This document shows positions 38,139-47,709 of a stretch of DNA of 64,000 bases, piece by piece. The stretch is from Crocinitomicaceae bacterium (GTDB lineage: Bacteria; Bacteroidota; Bacteroidia; Flavobacteriales_D; Crocinitomicaceae): positions 186,001 through 250,000 of the forward strand of contig JADJEU010000004.1 in NCBI GenBank assembly GCA_016709005.1, in the 5' to 3' direction. The stretch's first letter is position 1. Every line of letters starts with the position of its first letter. The notes below the pieces were generated by a model, which saw nothing but the letters and a program-made list of their open reading frames with translations, ran no database searches and was not told the DNA's origin. A program made the translations under genes and the position numbers.

Positions 38139-38663
38139 ATGAAGCGCATTGGACTTTTATCTGACACACACGGCTATCTTGATCCAAAGGTTTTTAAATA
38201 CTTTGAAAACGTAGATGAGATCTGGCATGCGGGTGATGTAGGCTCCGTTAAAGTGATTGAAGATCTTGAGAAATTTAAACCAGTGCGCGGTGTTTATGGA
38301 AACATCGATGACACCAGCGTGCGTCAAATCTGGCCTAAACATAATCGCTTTCAATGTGAAGGAATGGAAGTGTTGATTTCACATATCGGCGGCCGCCCAT
38401 TTAAATATAGTCACGAAGCATTTGATGAGTTACAGAAAAAAACCGCGAACATTTTCGTTTGTGGTCATTCTCATATTCTGCTGGTTCAATTTGATAAAAA
38501 CCTCAATTGTCTTTGGCTTAATCCGGGAGCTTGCGGTTACAAAGGATTTCACAAAGTAAAAACGCTACTGCGATTTGAAATTCACGACAAAGAAGTTAAA
38601 AACATGGAAGCCATTGAACTGGGGCCGCGGGTTAGTGGAGATGAAGCAATTACCGAGCAATAA
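38139..38663 (+). CDS. YfcE/MJ0936-type metallophosphoesterase
   Basis: A 174-residue calcineurin-like phosphoesterase. The metal ligands are in LLSDTHGYLD (DxH), AGDVG (GDxx), GVYGNIDD (GNHD-type), SHIGG and CGHSHI (GHTH-type). The family dephosphorylates phosphodiesters in vitro; a natural substrate is not known. It is likely separate from its neighbours; the porQ start is 33 bases downstream. Confidence 0.88.
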   Translation: MKRIGLLSDTHGYLDPKVFKYFENVDEIWHAGDVGSVKVIEDLEKFKPVRGVYGNIDDTSVRQIWPKHNRFQCEGMEVLISHIGGRPFKYSHEAFDELQKKTANIFVCGHSHILLVQFDKNLNCLWLNPGACGYKGFHKVKTLLRFEIHDKEVKNMEAIELGPRVSGDEAITEQ

Positions 38664-38696
38664 AATAAACTATCTTTAGCTGCGTTATCTTAGCAT

Positions 38697-39737
38697 ATGA
38701 AATTCAGATTTACCCTATTTGCCTTTTCTTTTTCAGCGGCGTTAATGGCGCAAACTGGAGGAACTAATGCCTGGCAATTTTTGGATCTTGATTTCAGCGC
38801 ACGTTCACTTTCATTAGGTTCTGATTTTGTTCCGTTGAAAGATGGTGATATCAATTTAGCAGTTTCCAATCCTGCTTCGATAACTCCAGAAATGGACAAC
38901 AACCTTAGCATGAATCATTTTATTTATCCGGCAGGAATAAATTATGGAATGCTTGCCTTTGGAAAAAACATTGAAAAACTAGGAACGTTTACCGGACATC
39001 TGCGATACGTTTCTTACGGAAAATTTACACGCACTGATGCAGCAGGAATTGAGCAAGGAACTTTCACGGCGGGTGATTACGCAATGGGAACCGGCTATGC
39101 AAAACAACTCAATAAATATTTTTCAATCGGAGGTAATTTCAACTTGCTTTTTTCACATTATGAAACCTACTCCGCTTTTGGAATTGGGGCAGACGTGGCA
39201 ACCATGTTCCACGATGATAAATCAAATATTACCATCAGTTTAGTTGCAAGAAATATCGGATATCAGCTGAAAGGATTTACTTCAAAAAATCACGAGCCCT
39301 TGCCTACAGAAGTTGTTGCCGGAATCTCGTATAAATTTCATCACGCACCCTTCAGATTGAGTTTGGTTGGAACAGATTTAACTCGTTGGGATTTGACTTA
39401 CAACGATCCATCACTTGTACCTACGATTGATCAGCTGACAGGAGATACCATTCCTGTTCCCACTTCAAGTTTTATTCAGAAAGTAGGCTATCACACCAAT
39501 TTTGGATTAGAGATTTTACCGACAGAAAACTTTTTCATACGGGTTGGATTCAATTACCAGCGCCGCAATTCAATGGGTGTTGTTAACCGCATGAGTGTGG
39601 GTGGATTTTCTTTTGGTGTCGGATTTAAAGTCAAAAAGTTTGCCTTCAATTACGGTATTGCCATTTATTCTGCTGCTGGAACTTCCAATGCTTTTAGCAT
39701 TACCACTAATTTGAATGAGTGGAAGCGGAAAGAGTAA
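38697..39737 (+). CDS. porQ: Type IX secretion system protein PorQ
   Basis: PorQ is a barrel of the T9SS attachment complex, holding PorZ at the surface with PorU and PorV. The 346-residue protein has a signal peptide (MKFRFTLFAFSFSAALMAQ), the family N-terminus QTGGTNAWQFLDLDFSARSL, the hallmark INLAVSNPASITPEMDN and the strands around LRYVSYGKFTRTDAAG. The C-terminus is a barrel strand followed by WKRKE. It follows the metallophosphoesterase by 33 bases and is 12 bases ahead of the lipoprotein. Confidence 0.88.
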   Translation: MKFRFTLFAFSFSAALMAQTGGTNAWQFLDLDFSARSLSLGSDFVPLKDGDINLAVSNPASITPEMDNNLSMNHFIYPAGINYGMLAFGKNIEKLGTFTGHLRYVSYGKFTRTDAAGIEQGTFTAGDYAMGTGYAKQLNKYFSIGGNFNLLFSHYETYSAFGIGADVATMFHDDKSNITISLVARNIGYQLKGFTSKNHEPLPTEVVAGISYKFHHAPFRLSLVGTDLTRWDLTYNDPSLVPTIDQLTGDTIPVPTSSFIQKVGYHTNFGLEILPTENFFIRVGFNYQRRNSMGVVNRMSVGGFSFGVGFKVKKFAFNYGIAIYSAAGTSNAFSITTNLNEWKRKE

Positions 39738-39749
39738 ATTAGTTGATAA

Positions 39750-40238
39750 ATGGTTAAACGGATCGCAATATTTTGTTTTGTCACTCTTTCCGTAATTTCA
39801 TGCGCTAGTCAAAGAAAAATAGTTAAAAATAGTGCTACGTCAATTCCAGCATGCAGCGGAAACCAATCAAATGAAAGCGAAGTAAAAAAATTAAATCAGC
39901 CTGTTTCAATAGTTGCAATACATTCAATTATAAAAGGATCTGATACAATTTTAATACATGAATTGTTTTGCACAGACTCAATAAAATTCACTCAAGCATT
40001 TGCAGAAATCAAAGTCTCGGACATTTGTATTGAAGAACATTGGCAAGGTAATACATACTATGCAGTCGATATTAGTGATCTTGGCACTTTTGAGAATTTT
40101 GAAGTATTGAGGACAATTGATTCATGCTTTGATAGCTTTGATAATCAGATAGAATTACTGCTTAGTCAAATGAAAACGATTTCACCCGAGTACTTTAACG
40201 CTCGATTAATCTTCTATCATAAATTTAGTTTGATTTAG
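39750..40238 (+). CDS. Putative lipoprotein of unknown function
   Basis: A 162-residue protein with lipobox SVISCASQRK, so a lipid anchor at about Cys18. No domain is recognised. Further cysteines lie near 35, 77 and 92. It is probably co-transcribed with porQ, but a T9SS role is only a hint from position. Confidence 0.55.
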   Translation: MVKRIAIFCFVTLSVISCASQRKIVKNSATSIPACSGNQSNESEVKKLNQPVSIVAIHSIIKGSDTILIHELFCTDSIKFTQAFAEIKVSDICIEEHWQGNTYYAVDISDLGTFENFEVLRTIDSCFDSFDNQIELLLSQMKTISPEYFNARLIFYHKFSLI

Positions 40239-40290
40239 TTCATAAACACAGCAGGCCACAACTAATGCATTGTCTAAAAAAACTTGCGGT

Positions 40291-42167
40291 TTATCCAAAC
40301 AAAATCTTCAGCGCATTTCTAAACGAAATATTTCTTGATTTACAAGCAAGCCCAAACGAAATCAAAAAGCTTGCAATCACATTGATCAATCCAATAAAAA
40401 TTACACCAAAGAAAACGGTCACAATTAATTCAGTTGAGAAAGACCAGCCACTTCCGGTTGCAAAACCAAAATTACCGGCAGAGATTGTAATGTGTCGGAT
40501 ATCAAAGGTAATCCTAAAAACTCGCCAAAATTGCCGGCCATTCCCAAAGCCAGACCTAAAAAAATATTGCCGCTGATTGCTCCTCCATTTTTTTCTACAA
40601 AGGCTGCAATCTTATTTAATTTTTCTAGTGTAATTCTTTTTTTCAAAAGTGGATGATGAATAATTCGATAAGGAATTTCAGAGAATTGAATTTTATTATC
40701 TACCAAACCGGTGATGATTCCGGATGTTGATAAAAATATTGCCGTAACACCCGCATAAATCAAAGACAAGCTTAAAAACGGATGATTGGAATAAAGTGCC
40801 GCTTCAGCTTCTTTTTGCGAAAAAATTGAACTCTCCGCAAAATGAAATACAGACCATCCGATAAAATAACAGAGTGGCAAAACAATAATCAGATTTCCAA
40901 CCAACGAAACAAACTGACTGGTGATTACAAATCGAAAAGCCTTTTTTGCTTGTGTACTTTTTGGATTTGCAGGATCCAGTGCCGAAGCAATATAAGAAGC
41001 CGTCATTGCCGATTGCTTGGTTGCTAAAGTAAAATGAAGTAAATGCATGGTCACAAAACCTGCCGCGTAATTTAATCCGAACAATAATCCTTCAAAAAAA
41101 AGTGACAAATGCAAAGCATGAATGAGATGTTTTATAAATACCAGAAGCACGACTAATAAGCCACCACCCATTGCAGACAGAAAAAGTTTTTTATTTTCAT
41201 TTCTGCTAAAACCAACATAGTGTTCACCTTTTTCTGATGTGTGATTGACCACACGATGCGCAAGCAATTGCGTATTTGCCTTTAAAAATTTTGTAAGTCG
41301 GTTTGGTCTGTTGATAGTTGGAACCAAAGTAGCTGCCAGCAAGGCTTGTGACTCATTCCGATTGTTCTTGTCAAATGCAGCAAGCAAAGCTAAAAGTAGT
41401 CTGATTCGTTTTAATTGTTGCCCCGCCAGTTTTGATAAAAAGATTAAGTGTAAACTGGTTCCGTTTAACTTTTCGTTGGCCTCCATCTGTTCCAAAATAG
41501 CATCGCAGCGATTGAGTTTTTCAAGAATCACCTGATGTTCACTTTCACTTAGTTTGGAAGATCTTTGCTTTACAGAACTGGTGTGCGCTGTAATTGCAAT
41601 GTTCAATTCAAAAAATGGAGAATCCACATCGTCCGCTTCAGGAATTCGGCTAACAAAGTACGGATCAATTCCGATAGAGGTTAAGCGATGTGTTAAAACA
41701 ACCAGCGCACTGTAAATTTCGCTAACAAGTTTTGACTGATCTTGCGCACTTATACTTTCAGCATCTATAAGAGAAAATATTTTTTTCCAGTTAGTCACAT
41801 CTACCAACTCCAATACTTTTAGCTGGTTTGGATCAATTGCCAGCTTTGAATAAATAGACTTCAATTCATCTGCTTCTAATTTGACTGGCAGAATCTGATG
41901 CTTCAGACGTATATAAATTTCGTGAAAAAATCCGCGATTTGAATTTATGCCATAGTCCGTAAAGGCCTTTTCAAAATTGACTTGTTCCAGAATTTGAGCG
42001 GCCAATGAATTCAGCTCGTGACGCAAATTTTGATCCTCTTCATTAGCCAGCAACCACGCATCAAATCGCTTATTGAAAACGGCTTTGTTTTTTGAAAAAG
42101 ATTTGTTCATCTCATTCAACAAGCCATTCAAAACCGGATAATCATTCGAATTCAATGCAAGACTCAT
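40291..42167 (-). pseudogene. Gcr-type site-specific-recombinase-family membrane protein, frame-disrupted
   Basis: A long N-terminal helical region (about 1-320) is followed by several membrane helices (about 330-600) in the pattern of the family named site-specific recombinase (gcr-like). The first frame (40425-42167) runs to AGNFGEFLGLP. The next frame continues with FDIRHITISAGNFGFATGSG through ALKILFG to a stop at 40291. The join is at AAA 40504-40506; one extra base joins LPLISD to the real FDIRHITISAGN. Corrected length is about 625 residues. Recombinase activity of this family is unproven, and it is more likely a membrane protein of unknown role. Confidence 0.8.
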
Positions 42168-42284
42168 GCTCCTAATTTACGGATATAGTTGCCAATCTGT
42201 CAAAGAAAATATAAAACCAATTCTTTTTTGACAAGATTTAGCATATCATGAATCTAGCCGACGTATCTCAGAAAAGGAAAGAAT

Positions 42285-43313
42285 TTATTTCAACACTTTT
42301 TCCAGTGTATCGGCTTTACGCTCAGTTTCTGCCCATTCGCGCTCAGCAACGGACGCACTTGTTAAGCCCCCCCCAACATACAGATAGGCATTATTCTTTT
42401 GCAATTTCATACACCGCAGATTGACAAAATAATATTTGATCTCATCTGAATTAATTCCAATAAAACCAGTATAGAATTTTCGCTGATGTTTTTCTACTTG
42501 AACAATTTTAGCTTTGGCTTCAACTTTTGGAATTCCGCATGTTGCCGGTGTTGGATGCAGACTTTTTAACAAAGAGTAAATCTGATTTTCTGTTTCAATT
42601 TTACCGTGAATGTCCGTTTTGAGATGTTCTACCGGACCCGCTTTTGCGGTATAAGTTTTTGAAGAAATTGTTTCGCCGATTTTATTTTCCTGAAAAGCCG
42701 TGAGGATAAAATCAGTTACAATTTTTTGTTCTTCCCGTTCTTTCTGAGTCCACTCTGAAAAGCCATCGTTTGGTTTTGTGCCGGCGAGTGAAACGGTTGA
42801 CACGATATTGCCATCTGCCTTCAATAAAAGTTCAGGTGTAGCACCAATCCAAATGCCGGTTTCAGCAGATGAGAAAATATAATTAAAAGTACTTTTATAA
42901 GTTGAGTTTAGTAAATTAAAAATCTCTAACCCATTTTTTTGCGTGCTTACTTTTTTTATTCTGGAGAGAATTATTTTTTTCAGAGTGCCATCGTCCAGTA
43001 CATTTTTCATTTTAGCAAAGGCTTCCAGGTACGTGTTTTGGTCAGCAACCACAAGATCATCGAAAGTTTCTTCATCAAGCAGTTGAAATTTTTCTGAATT
43101 TATTTCCTGCGGATTTTTTAAAACATAAATTTCATCGCCTAAAAATGAATGCAAGATGATTTCATCTTTTTCAAGAATGACTGGCTGCTCCAATTTTACA
43201 AAATCTCCTTTAAAAAATTTTGGCCGTGCAGCATCCGGAATACGATATGCAAAAAAAGCTTCTATTTGTTTTGATTTAATGCAACAACCAATACGGTTAA
43301 TCTTCCGGTGCAA
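42285..43313 (-). CDS. menF: Isochorismate synthase (chorismate-binding enzyme)
   Basis: A 342-residue member of the anthranilate/isochorismate synthase family. It has IWIGATPELLLKADGN, SLAGTKPNDGFSEWTQKERE, HPTPATCGIPK and the C-terminal AYLYVGGGLTSASVAEREWA that binds Mg2+ and chorismate. It turns chorismate into isochorismate, the entry to menaquinone; entC-type siderophore use is possible, but a PaaI-type thioesterase sits beside it. The start at 43313 overlaps the thioesterase frame by 52 bases, so a later or unusual start is possible. Four bases of variation at the start cannot be settled by eye. Confidence 0.85.
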   Translation of the reverse strand: MHRKINRIGCCIKSKQIEAFFAYRIPDAARPKFFKGDFVKLEQPVILEKDEIILHSFLGDEIYVLKNPQEINSEKFQLLDEETFDDLVVADQNTYLEAFAKMKNVLDDGTLKKIILSRIKKVSTQKNGLEIFNLLNSTYKSTFNYIFSSAETGIWIGATPELLLKADGNIVSTVSLAGTKPNDGFSEWTQKEREEQKIVTDFILTAFQENKIGETISSKTYTAKAGPVEHLKTDIHGKIETENQIYSLLKSLHPTPATCGIPKVEAKAKIVQVEKHQRKFYTGFIGINSDEIKYYFVNLRCMKLQKNNAYLYVGGGLTSASVAEREWAETERKADTLEKVLK

Positions 43314-43690
43314 ACTAATTTCTGATTTTCATCGGTAAGATCTACTTGCCAGATGTGACTTGTTTTTCCCCCGTGAACCAATTTTGCTTTTGCAGTCACA
43401 ATTCCTGATTTCATTCCGCGAATGTGATTGGCATTAATTTCAATTCCAACGACAGACTGAGTGGCCTGATCAATGCGCATGGCAGAACCAATTGACCCAA
43501 GTGTTTCAATTAATGCAGCACTTGCTCCACCGTGCAACAAGCCCATAGGTTGATGCGTGCGATGATCAACCGGCATGGTACCTATTAAATAATCATCCCC
43601 CATTTCGGTTATAACAATTCCAAGATGTTCGACCATGGTATTTTTGCTCCATGCATTCAATTTTTTCAGCAATTCTTCCTTCGAATTCAT
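43262..43690 (-). CDS. PaaI-type hotdog thioesterase, possibly DHNA-CoA hydrolase
   Basis: A 142-residue hotdog thioesterase with the PaaI motif GLLHGGASAALIETLGS (catalytic region), VGIEINANHIRGMKSG and VCTGRLTVLVV. Acyl-CoA hydrolases with this motif include the 1,4-dihydroxy-2-naphthoyl-CoA thioesterase of menaquinone synthesis, and placement beside menF supports that. The start at 43690 follows the LptG stop by 5 bases; a longer frame upstream is unlikely, as it would overlap lptG. Confidence 0.8.
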   Translation of the reverse strand: MNSKEELLKKLNAWSKNTMVEHLGIVITEMGDDYLIGTMPVDHRTHQPMGLLHGGASAALIETLGSIGSAMRIDQATQSVVGIEINANHIRGMKSGIVTAKAKLVHGGKTSHIWQVDLTDENQKLVCTGRLTVLVVALNQNK

Positions 43691-43695
43691 ACTTG

Positions 43696-44772
43696 CTATT
43701 TTGGTGCAATCTTTAATAAAAATAATGCGATAATTGCAAAAATGATATTTGGCAACCACACCGCAATTACGGGTGTAAAACCAACATTGATAGCGGCAAC
43801 CGTAGTCATCTGCATTGAGAAAATATATAAAACACAAATAATAAGTCCGATTGCCAGATTTAAGCCCAGACCGCCGCGCGTTTTTTTACTGGACACTGCA
43901 ACACCAATCAATGTGAGAATAATAATTGCAAAAGGTGAAGCCCAACGTTTGTGTTTTTCAATGAGAAATTCTGGAATACTATCTGAACCCCGAGCTTCTT
44001 GTTCTTTAATGAATACATCCAGCTCCGCATTGTTCATCGCTTCAATCACATTCGATCTGAAAATTAAATCTTCAAATCCAAAGCTTAACGTAGTATCTGT
44101 CTTTGCACGTTTGATGATTTTGTCATTAAACTCTCCAAAATACCGGATTTCATAATTCATCAGTTTCCAGTTATTGGTCAGACTATCTCCTTCTGCATAA
44201 CCGGCAGTAAGAACATATTCGAGTGAATCACCCAACCATTTTTCATAGGTCATGTTGGTGATATCTTTCGATTGACCATCGTAACTAAAATAATATACAA
44301 TTTCGTTGTTGCTGATTTGAATATGTTGATTTGCCTTGCTGGTTTTAGCACGATAATATTTCTCTTCAAATTCTAATCTTAACTTATTTGACGCGGGCAG
44401 AACAAAATTGTACATCAGAATGGCCCATATCACCAAAATAATGGACGAAAAAACATAAGGTCTCAGAAATCTATTGAAGCCAACACCCGCACTTAAGATT
44501 GGCACAATCTCAGTATTAGAAGCCATTTTAGAAGTAAACCAGATGACTGAAATAAAATTCAGCATATAACTAAACTGTACACCAAAAAAAATGAAAAAAT
44601 TCACATAGTACACTCCAATAATCTCACTCCATGGAGCACCCTGATCAATAAAATCATTTAATTTTTCAGAAAGATCAAATACAATTGCAATGGACATTAG
44701 CAGGAACAACATGAACACAAAAGTTCCGAGGAACTTCTTCATGATATATCGATCGAGCTTAGTTAGCAGCAC
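43696..44772 (-). CDS. LptG/LptF-family lipopolysaccharide export permease
   Basis: A 358-residue YjgP/YjgQ-type permease with six membrane helices: three N-terminal (about 11-115) and three C-terminal (about 270-350), around a periplasmic beta-jellyroll domain. LptF/G move LPS from the inner membrane to the Lpt bridge. Which paralogue it is cannot be decided; a second copy should exist elsewhere in the genome. The stop is 5 bases before the thioesterase start and it follows tgt by one base, so all are likely one transcript. Confidence 0.87.
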   Translation of the reverse strand: MLLTKLDRYIMKKFLGTFVFMLFLLMSIAIVFDLSEKLNDFIDQGAPWSEIIGVYYVNFFIFFGVQFSYMLNFISVIWFTSKMASNTEIVPILSAGVGFNRFLRPYVFSSIILVIWAILMYNFVLPASNKLRLEFEEKYYRAKTSKANQHIQISNNEIVYYFSYDGQSKDITNMTYEKWLGDSLEYVLTAGYAEGDSLTNNWKLMNYEIRYFGEFNDKIIKRAKTDTTLSFGFEDLIFRSNVIEAMNNAELDVFIKEQEARGSDSIPEFLIEKHKRWASPFAIIILTLIGVAVSSKKTRGGLGLNLAIGLIICVLYIFSMQMTTVAAINVGFTPVIAVWLPNIIFAIIALFLLKIAPK

Positions 44773-44773
44773 C

Positions 44774-45904
44774 TTATAGTTTTTGACTTAGTACAGGAAC
44801 CATTTTATTCTTCCATTCAGTAAACGTACCTAATTCAATTTGATTGCGTGCTTCACCTATAAGCCACAAATAAAAGGCCAGATTGTGAATACTCGCAATT
44901 TGCATTCCCAAAATTTCACTGGTGTGGAATAAATGACGCACGTAGGCTTTTGAATAAACTGAATCCACATAAGACGTACCATCCACATCCAACGGAGAAA
45001 AATCATCTTTCCATTTGGCATTGCGCATGTTCATGATTCCATTGCGTGTAAACAACATTCCGTGGCGGGCGTTTCGCGTTGGCATCACACAATCAAACAT
45101 ATCTATTCCAAGAGCAATACACTCTAAAATATTAGCTGGCGTTCCCACGCCCATTAAATAGCGTTGTTTATCTTTTGGTAAAATTCCGCAAACCAATTCT
45201 GTCATTGCATAAAGATCTTCATCGGGTTCTCCAACAGAAAGTCCGCCAATTGCATTGCCAGGCATGTTGTATGACGCAATTTTTTCTGCGCTTTGTGTTC
45301 TCAAATCTTTATACACACTTCCCTGTACAATTGGGAATAGCACTTGTGAATAACCATACTTGCCATCCGTTTCATTCATTCGATCCACACAACGCTTCAA
45401 CCAGCGATGAGTCATGTGCATCGAGTTTTTAGCGTAATCATATTCACAGGGAAAAGGGGTACACTCATCAAATGCCATAATGATGTCAGCACCAATGATT
45501 CGCTGAATATCAATTGCATATTCTGGTGTAAACACGTGATAACTACCATCAACATGCGATTGAAACTTAACCCCTTCTTCTTTAATTTTGCGTGTTCCAG
45601 AAAGTGAATACACCTGATATCCACCACTATCGGTCAATATTGGTTTTTCCCAACCGTTGAATTTATGCAAGCCTCCTGCTTTTTCGATGACGTCTAATCC
45701 AGGTCTGAGATACAAATGATAGGTATTGCCCAAAATGATTTGAGCTTTGATGTCATCTCTGAGTTCATGCTGATGCACGGCTTTTACAGTACCTGCAGTA
45801 CCTACAGGCATAAATATGGGTGTAAGAATTTCACCGTGATCGGTTTTAATTCTGCCTGTTCGGGCTTTTGAATGCGGATCAAACCGCTCTGCTATAAAAT
45901 CCAT
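44774..45904 (-). CDS. tgt: tRNA-guanine transglycosylase
   Basis: Tgt exchanges guanine-34 of target tRNAs for preQ1 in queuosine synthesis. The 376-residue protein has the catalytic Asp in ILTDSGGYQVYSL, the second Asp in GVGTPANILECIALGIDMFD and the base site GGLSVGEP. The usual zinc-binding CxCxxC is replaced by DGTSYVDSVYSK, a known trait of Flavobacteriia enzymes, with the His of SIHNLAFYLW still present. The start at 45904 (MDFIAERFDPHSKAR) is the family start; an in-frame ATG at 45958 is too far upstream. QueE lies at 3.2-3.8 kb. Confidence 0.93.
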   Translation of the reverse strand: MDFIAERFDPHSKARTGRIKTDHGEILTPIFMPVGTAGTVKAVHQHELRDDIKAQIILGNTYHLYLRPGLDVIEKAGGLHKFNGWEKPILTDSGGYQVYSLSGTRKIKEEGVKFQSHVDGSYHVFTPEYAIDIQRIIGADIIMAFDECTPFPCEYDYAKNSMHMTHRWLKRCVDRMNETDGKYGYSQVLFPIVQGSVYKDLRTQSAEKIASYNMPGNAIGGLSVGEPDEDLYAMTELVCGILPKDKQRYLMGVGTPANILECIALGIDMFDCVMPTRNARHGMLFTRNGIMNMRNAKWKDDFSPLDVDGTSYVDSVYSKAYVRHLFHTSEILGMQIASIHNLAFYLWLIGEARNQIELGTFTEWKNKMVPVLSQKL

Positions 45905-45927
45905 TTTGTTGAAAAGTACTGAGCAAA

Positions 45928-45935
45928 CAAATATA
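45928..45935 (-). promoter_or_regulatory. Promoter -7 element for tgt
   Basis: Minus-strand TATATTTG matches TAnnTTTG exactly, with about 23 bases to the tgt ATG. No TTG -33 element is seen at the usual spacing. Confidence 0.45.
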
Positions 45936-45975
45936 CGGCATATTAAATATGTGAACATTTGTAAGATTGAGAATT

Positions 45976-47106
45976 ATGAGTATCTGGCCAGAACTACGTT
46001 TTGATTTTGCAGGAATTGTTTTCCTGATCTTTTGTACTGCAGTACTTACACAGCTTATTTATCTGTTTTGGTCGCATTTCAGATTGGTGCTTTACAAAAA
46101 GCAGCAAGCGTCCAATTCTCTTCCGCCACTAAGTATTATTGTATGTGCAAGAAATGAAGAAGACAATCTCTATAAAAATTTACCTGCAATTTTAAGTCAG
46201 AACTACCCTCAGTTCGAAGTAATTGTAGTGAATGATATGAGTATTGATGAATCTAAACACATCATACAAGCCTATCAGAAACAGTATTCAAATCTTAGAA
46301 TTGTAGAGATTGAAAAAAACCGTCACCGCAAGTTTGGTAAAAAGATGCCTTTAACAATTGGTATCAAGGGTGCCACCTACGAGCATCTTGTAATGATCGA
46401 TGCAGACTGTTACCCGGCGGGCAATAACTGGTTACGGAATCTGGTTTCAAATTATACAGAAGGAAAAGAAATTGTGATTGGATACGGTCCTTATCAGCAG
46501 GAGAAAGGTTTTTTGAATAAGTTGATTCGGTTTGATACAACCATGATTGCTGCTACTTATCTAAGCCATGCACTTGCCAAACGGCCATACATGGCAGTTG
46601 GCAGAAATATGAGTTACACGAAAAAGCGCTTTTTTGAAGTAGATGGATTTAAAAATCATTACCATGTTCAATCGGGAGATGATGATCTATTCATGAAAGA
46701 TGCCGCAACAAAAACAAATGTTGCCATTGAAATCAATCCAGAAAGTTTTGTGTATTCACATCCAAAAAAATCATGGCGCGACTGGGTTAATCAGAAACAG
46801 AGACACTTTACAACCGCGCCGGGATACCGACTTATTAACAAACTACTTTTAGGAATATTGCCAGCGAGCATGTTTTTGATGCTCGTTTCTTTCATTATTT
46901 TACTCTTTAATTATAAATGGTGGTGGATTGTTGCCGGAATTTTATTTGTCAGATACATTATTTTCTGGCTGATACACGGGGCACTTTTCAAAAAACTGGC
47001 TTCACGAGATTTAATCTGGTGGATTCCGATTCTTGAACTGATACACTTTATCATCATGCCGTTCATTTATTATTCGACAGACCGATCAGAAGCATCAAAA
47101 TGGTAA
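45976..47106 (+). CDS. Family 2 glycosyltransferase
   Basis: A 376-residue membrane glycosyltransferase. An N-terminal helix precedes a GT-A domain with LSIIVCARNEEDNL (nucleotide site), VVNDMSIDES, the DAD-type motif VMIDADCYPAG and the QSGDDDLFMKD acceptor motif; two or three helices close the protein. It likely builds a cell-surface polysaccharide or glycolipid; the sugar is unknown. The start at 45976 (MSIWPELRFDF) is preferred over a TTG at 45967. It overlaps the sigma factor by 7 bases. Confidence 0.87.
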   Translation: MSIWPELRFDFAGIVFLIFCTAVLTQLIYLFWSHFRLVLYKKQQASNSLPPLSIIVCARNEEDNLYKNLPAILSQNYPQFEVIVVNDMSIDESKHIIQAYQKQYSNLRIVEIEKNRHRKFGKKMPLTIGIKGATYEHLVMIDADCYPAGNNWLRNLVSNYTEGKEIVIGYGPYQQEKGFLNKLIRFDTTMIAATYLSHALAKRPYMAVGRNMSYTKKRFFEVDGFKNHYHVQSGDDDLFMKDAATKTNVAIEINPESFVYSHPKKSWRDWVNQKQRHFTTAPGYRLINKLLLGILPASMFLMLVSFIILLFNYKWWWIVAGILFVRYIIFWLIHGALFKKLASRDLIWWIPILELIHFIIMPFIYYSTDRSEASKW

Positions 47107-47705
47107 AAGGAGATAATTTATCTGACAAAGGAAAACGTGATTTAGTTTTAGTTGAGCAAGCGCTCAACGGTGAGCAAGCCGCCTACGGCGATTTGATGGA
47201 ACGTTATCGTGAGTCAATCTATTTTATGATGCTGAAGATGGTGCGCACAGAAGATGATGCAGAAGATTTAACCATTGAGGCGTTTGGAAAAGCATTCAAT
47301 CGTTTGCATCAATATTCTCCAAGTTTTGCTTTCTCTACCTGGTTATTCAAAATTGCATCCAACAATGCAATTGATCATATTCGCAAAAAAAGAATTCAGG
47401 TAACATCTATTGACAGCGGTTATACCAATGATGATGGTGACAGCATTTCGATTGACATTCGCAGCGGTGAAAAAGATCCTGAAGAAGAGCGCATGCACGA
47501 TGAAAAAGTAAAGATGATGCGTGGTCTGGTTAAAAAATTAAAACCGCGTTACCGTGATCTGATTGAAAAAAGATACTTTGAAGAATTATCTTACGAAGAG
47601 ATTGCCGAACAAATGAGTTTGCCTTTAGGAACTGTAAAAGCCCAACTATTCAGAGCAAGAACATTCCTTGCTGAAATGATGGGTTCATCCAAAGATACAA
47701 TCTAA
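47100..47705 (+). CDS. ECF RNA polymerase sigma factor
   Basis: A 201-residue sigma-70 family protein of the ECF class. Region 2 is at about 20-95 (SFAFSTWLFKIASNNAIDHI) and region 4 at about 140-190 (RYRDLIEKRYFEELSYEEIA, then LPLGTVKAQLFRAR). An unusual acidic spacer joins them (GYTNDDGDSISIDI). No anti-sigma gene is next to it. It overlaps the glycosyltransferase stop by 7 bases, so it may control envelope genes; this is inferred. Confidence 0.9.
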   Translation: MVKGDNLSDKGKRDLVLVEQALNGEQAAYGDLMERYRESIYFMMLKMVRTEDDAEDLTIEAFGKAFNRLHQYSPSFAFSTWLFKIASNNAIDHIRKKRIQVTSIDSGYTNDDGDSISIDIRSGEKDPEEERMHDEKVKMMRGLVKKLKPRYRDLIEKRYFEELSYEEIAEQMSLPLGTVKAQLFRARTFLAEMMGSSKDTI

Positions 47706-47709
47706 AGCA

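Noticed and set aside
40265..40576. Forward-strand frame at the end of the gcr-type gene
   Set aside because: It is the shadow of the frame-shifted C-terminus of that gene on the minus strand; its translation has no family likeness.
40291..42167. Site-specific recombinase as evidence of a mobile element
   Set aside because: The gcr family name is historical; the protein is a polytopic membrane protein, and no recombination sites or integrase are seen nearby.
42168..42284. TGTCAAA/TTTGACA inverted pair as an operator
   Set aside because: The seven-base arms are about 25 bases apart in an AT-rich spacer and could occur by chance.
44774..45904. Tgt lacks the zinc-binding CxCxxC
   Set aside because: Loss of these cysteines is a known trait of Flavobacteriia Tgt, so I do not treat it as novel.
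47100..47705. ECF sigma with a linked anti-sigma factor
   Set aside because: Neither neighbour looks like an anti-sigma; downstream is rsmG and upstream a glycosyltransferase.
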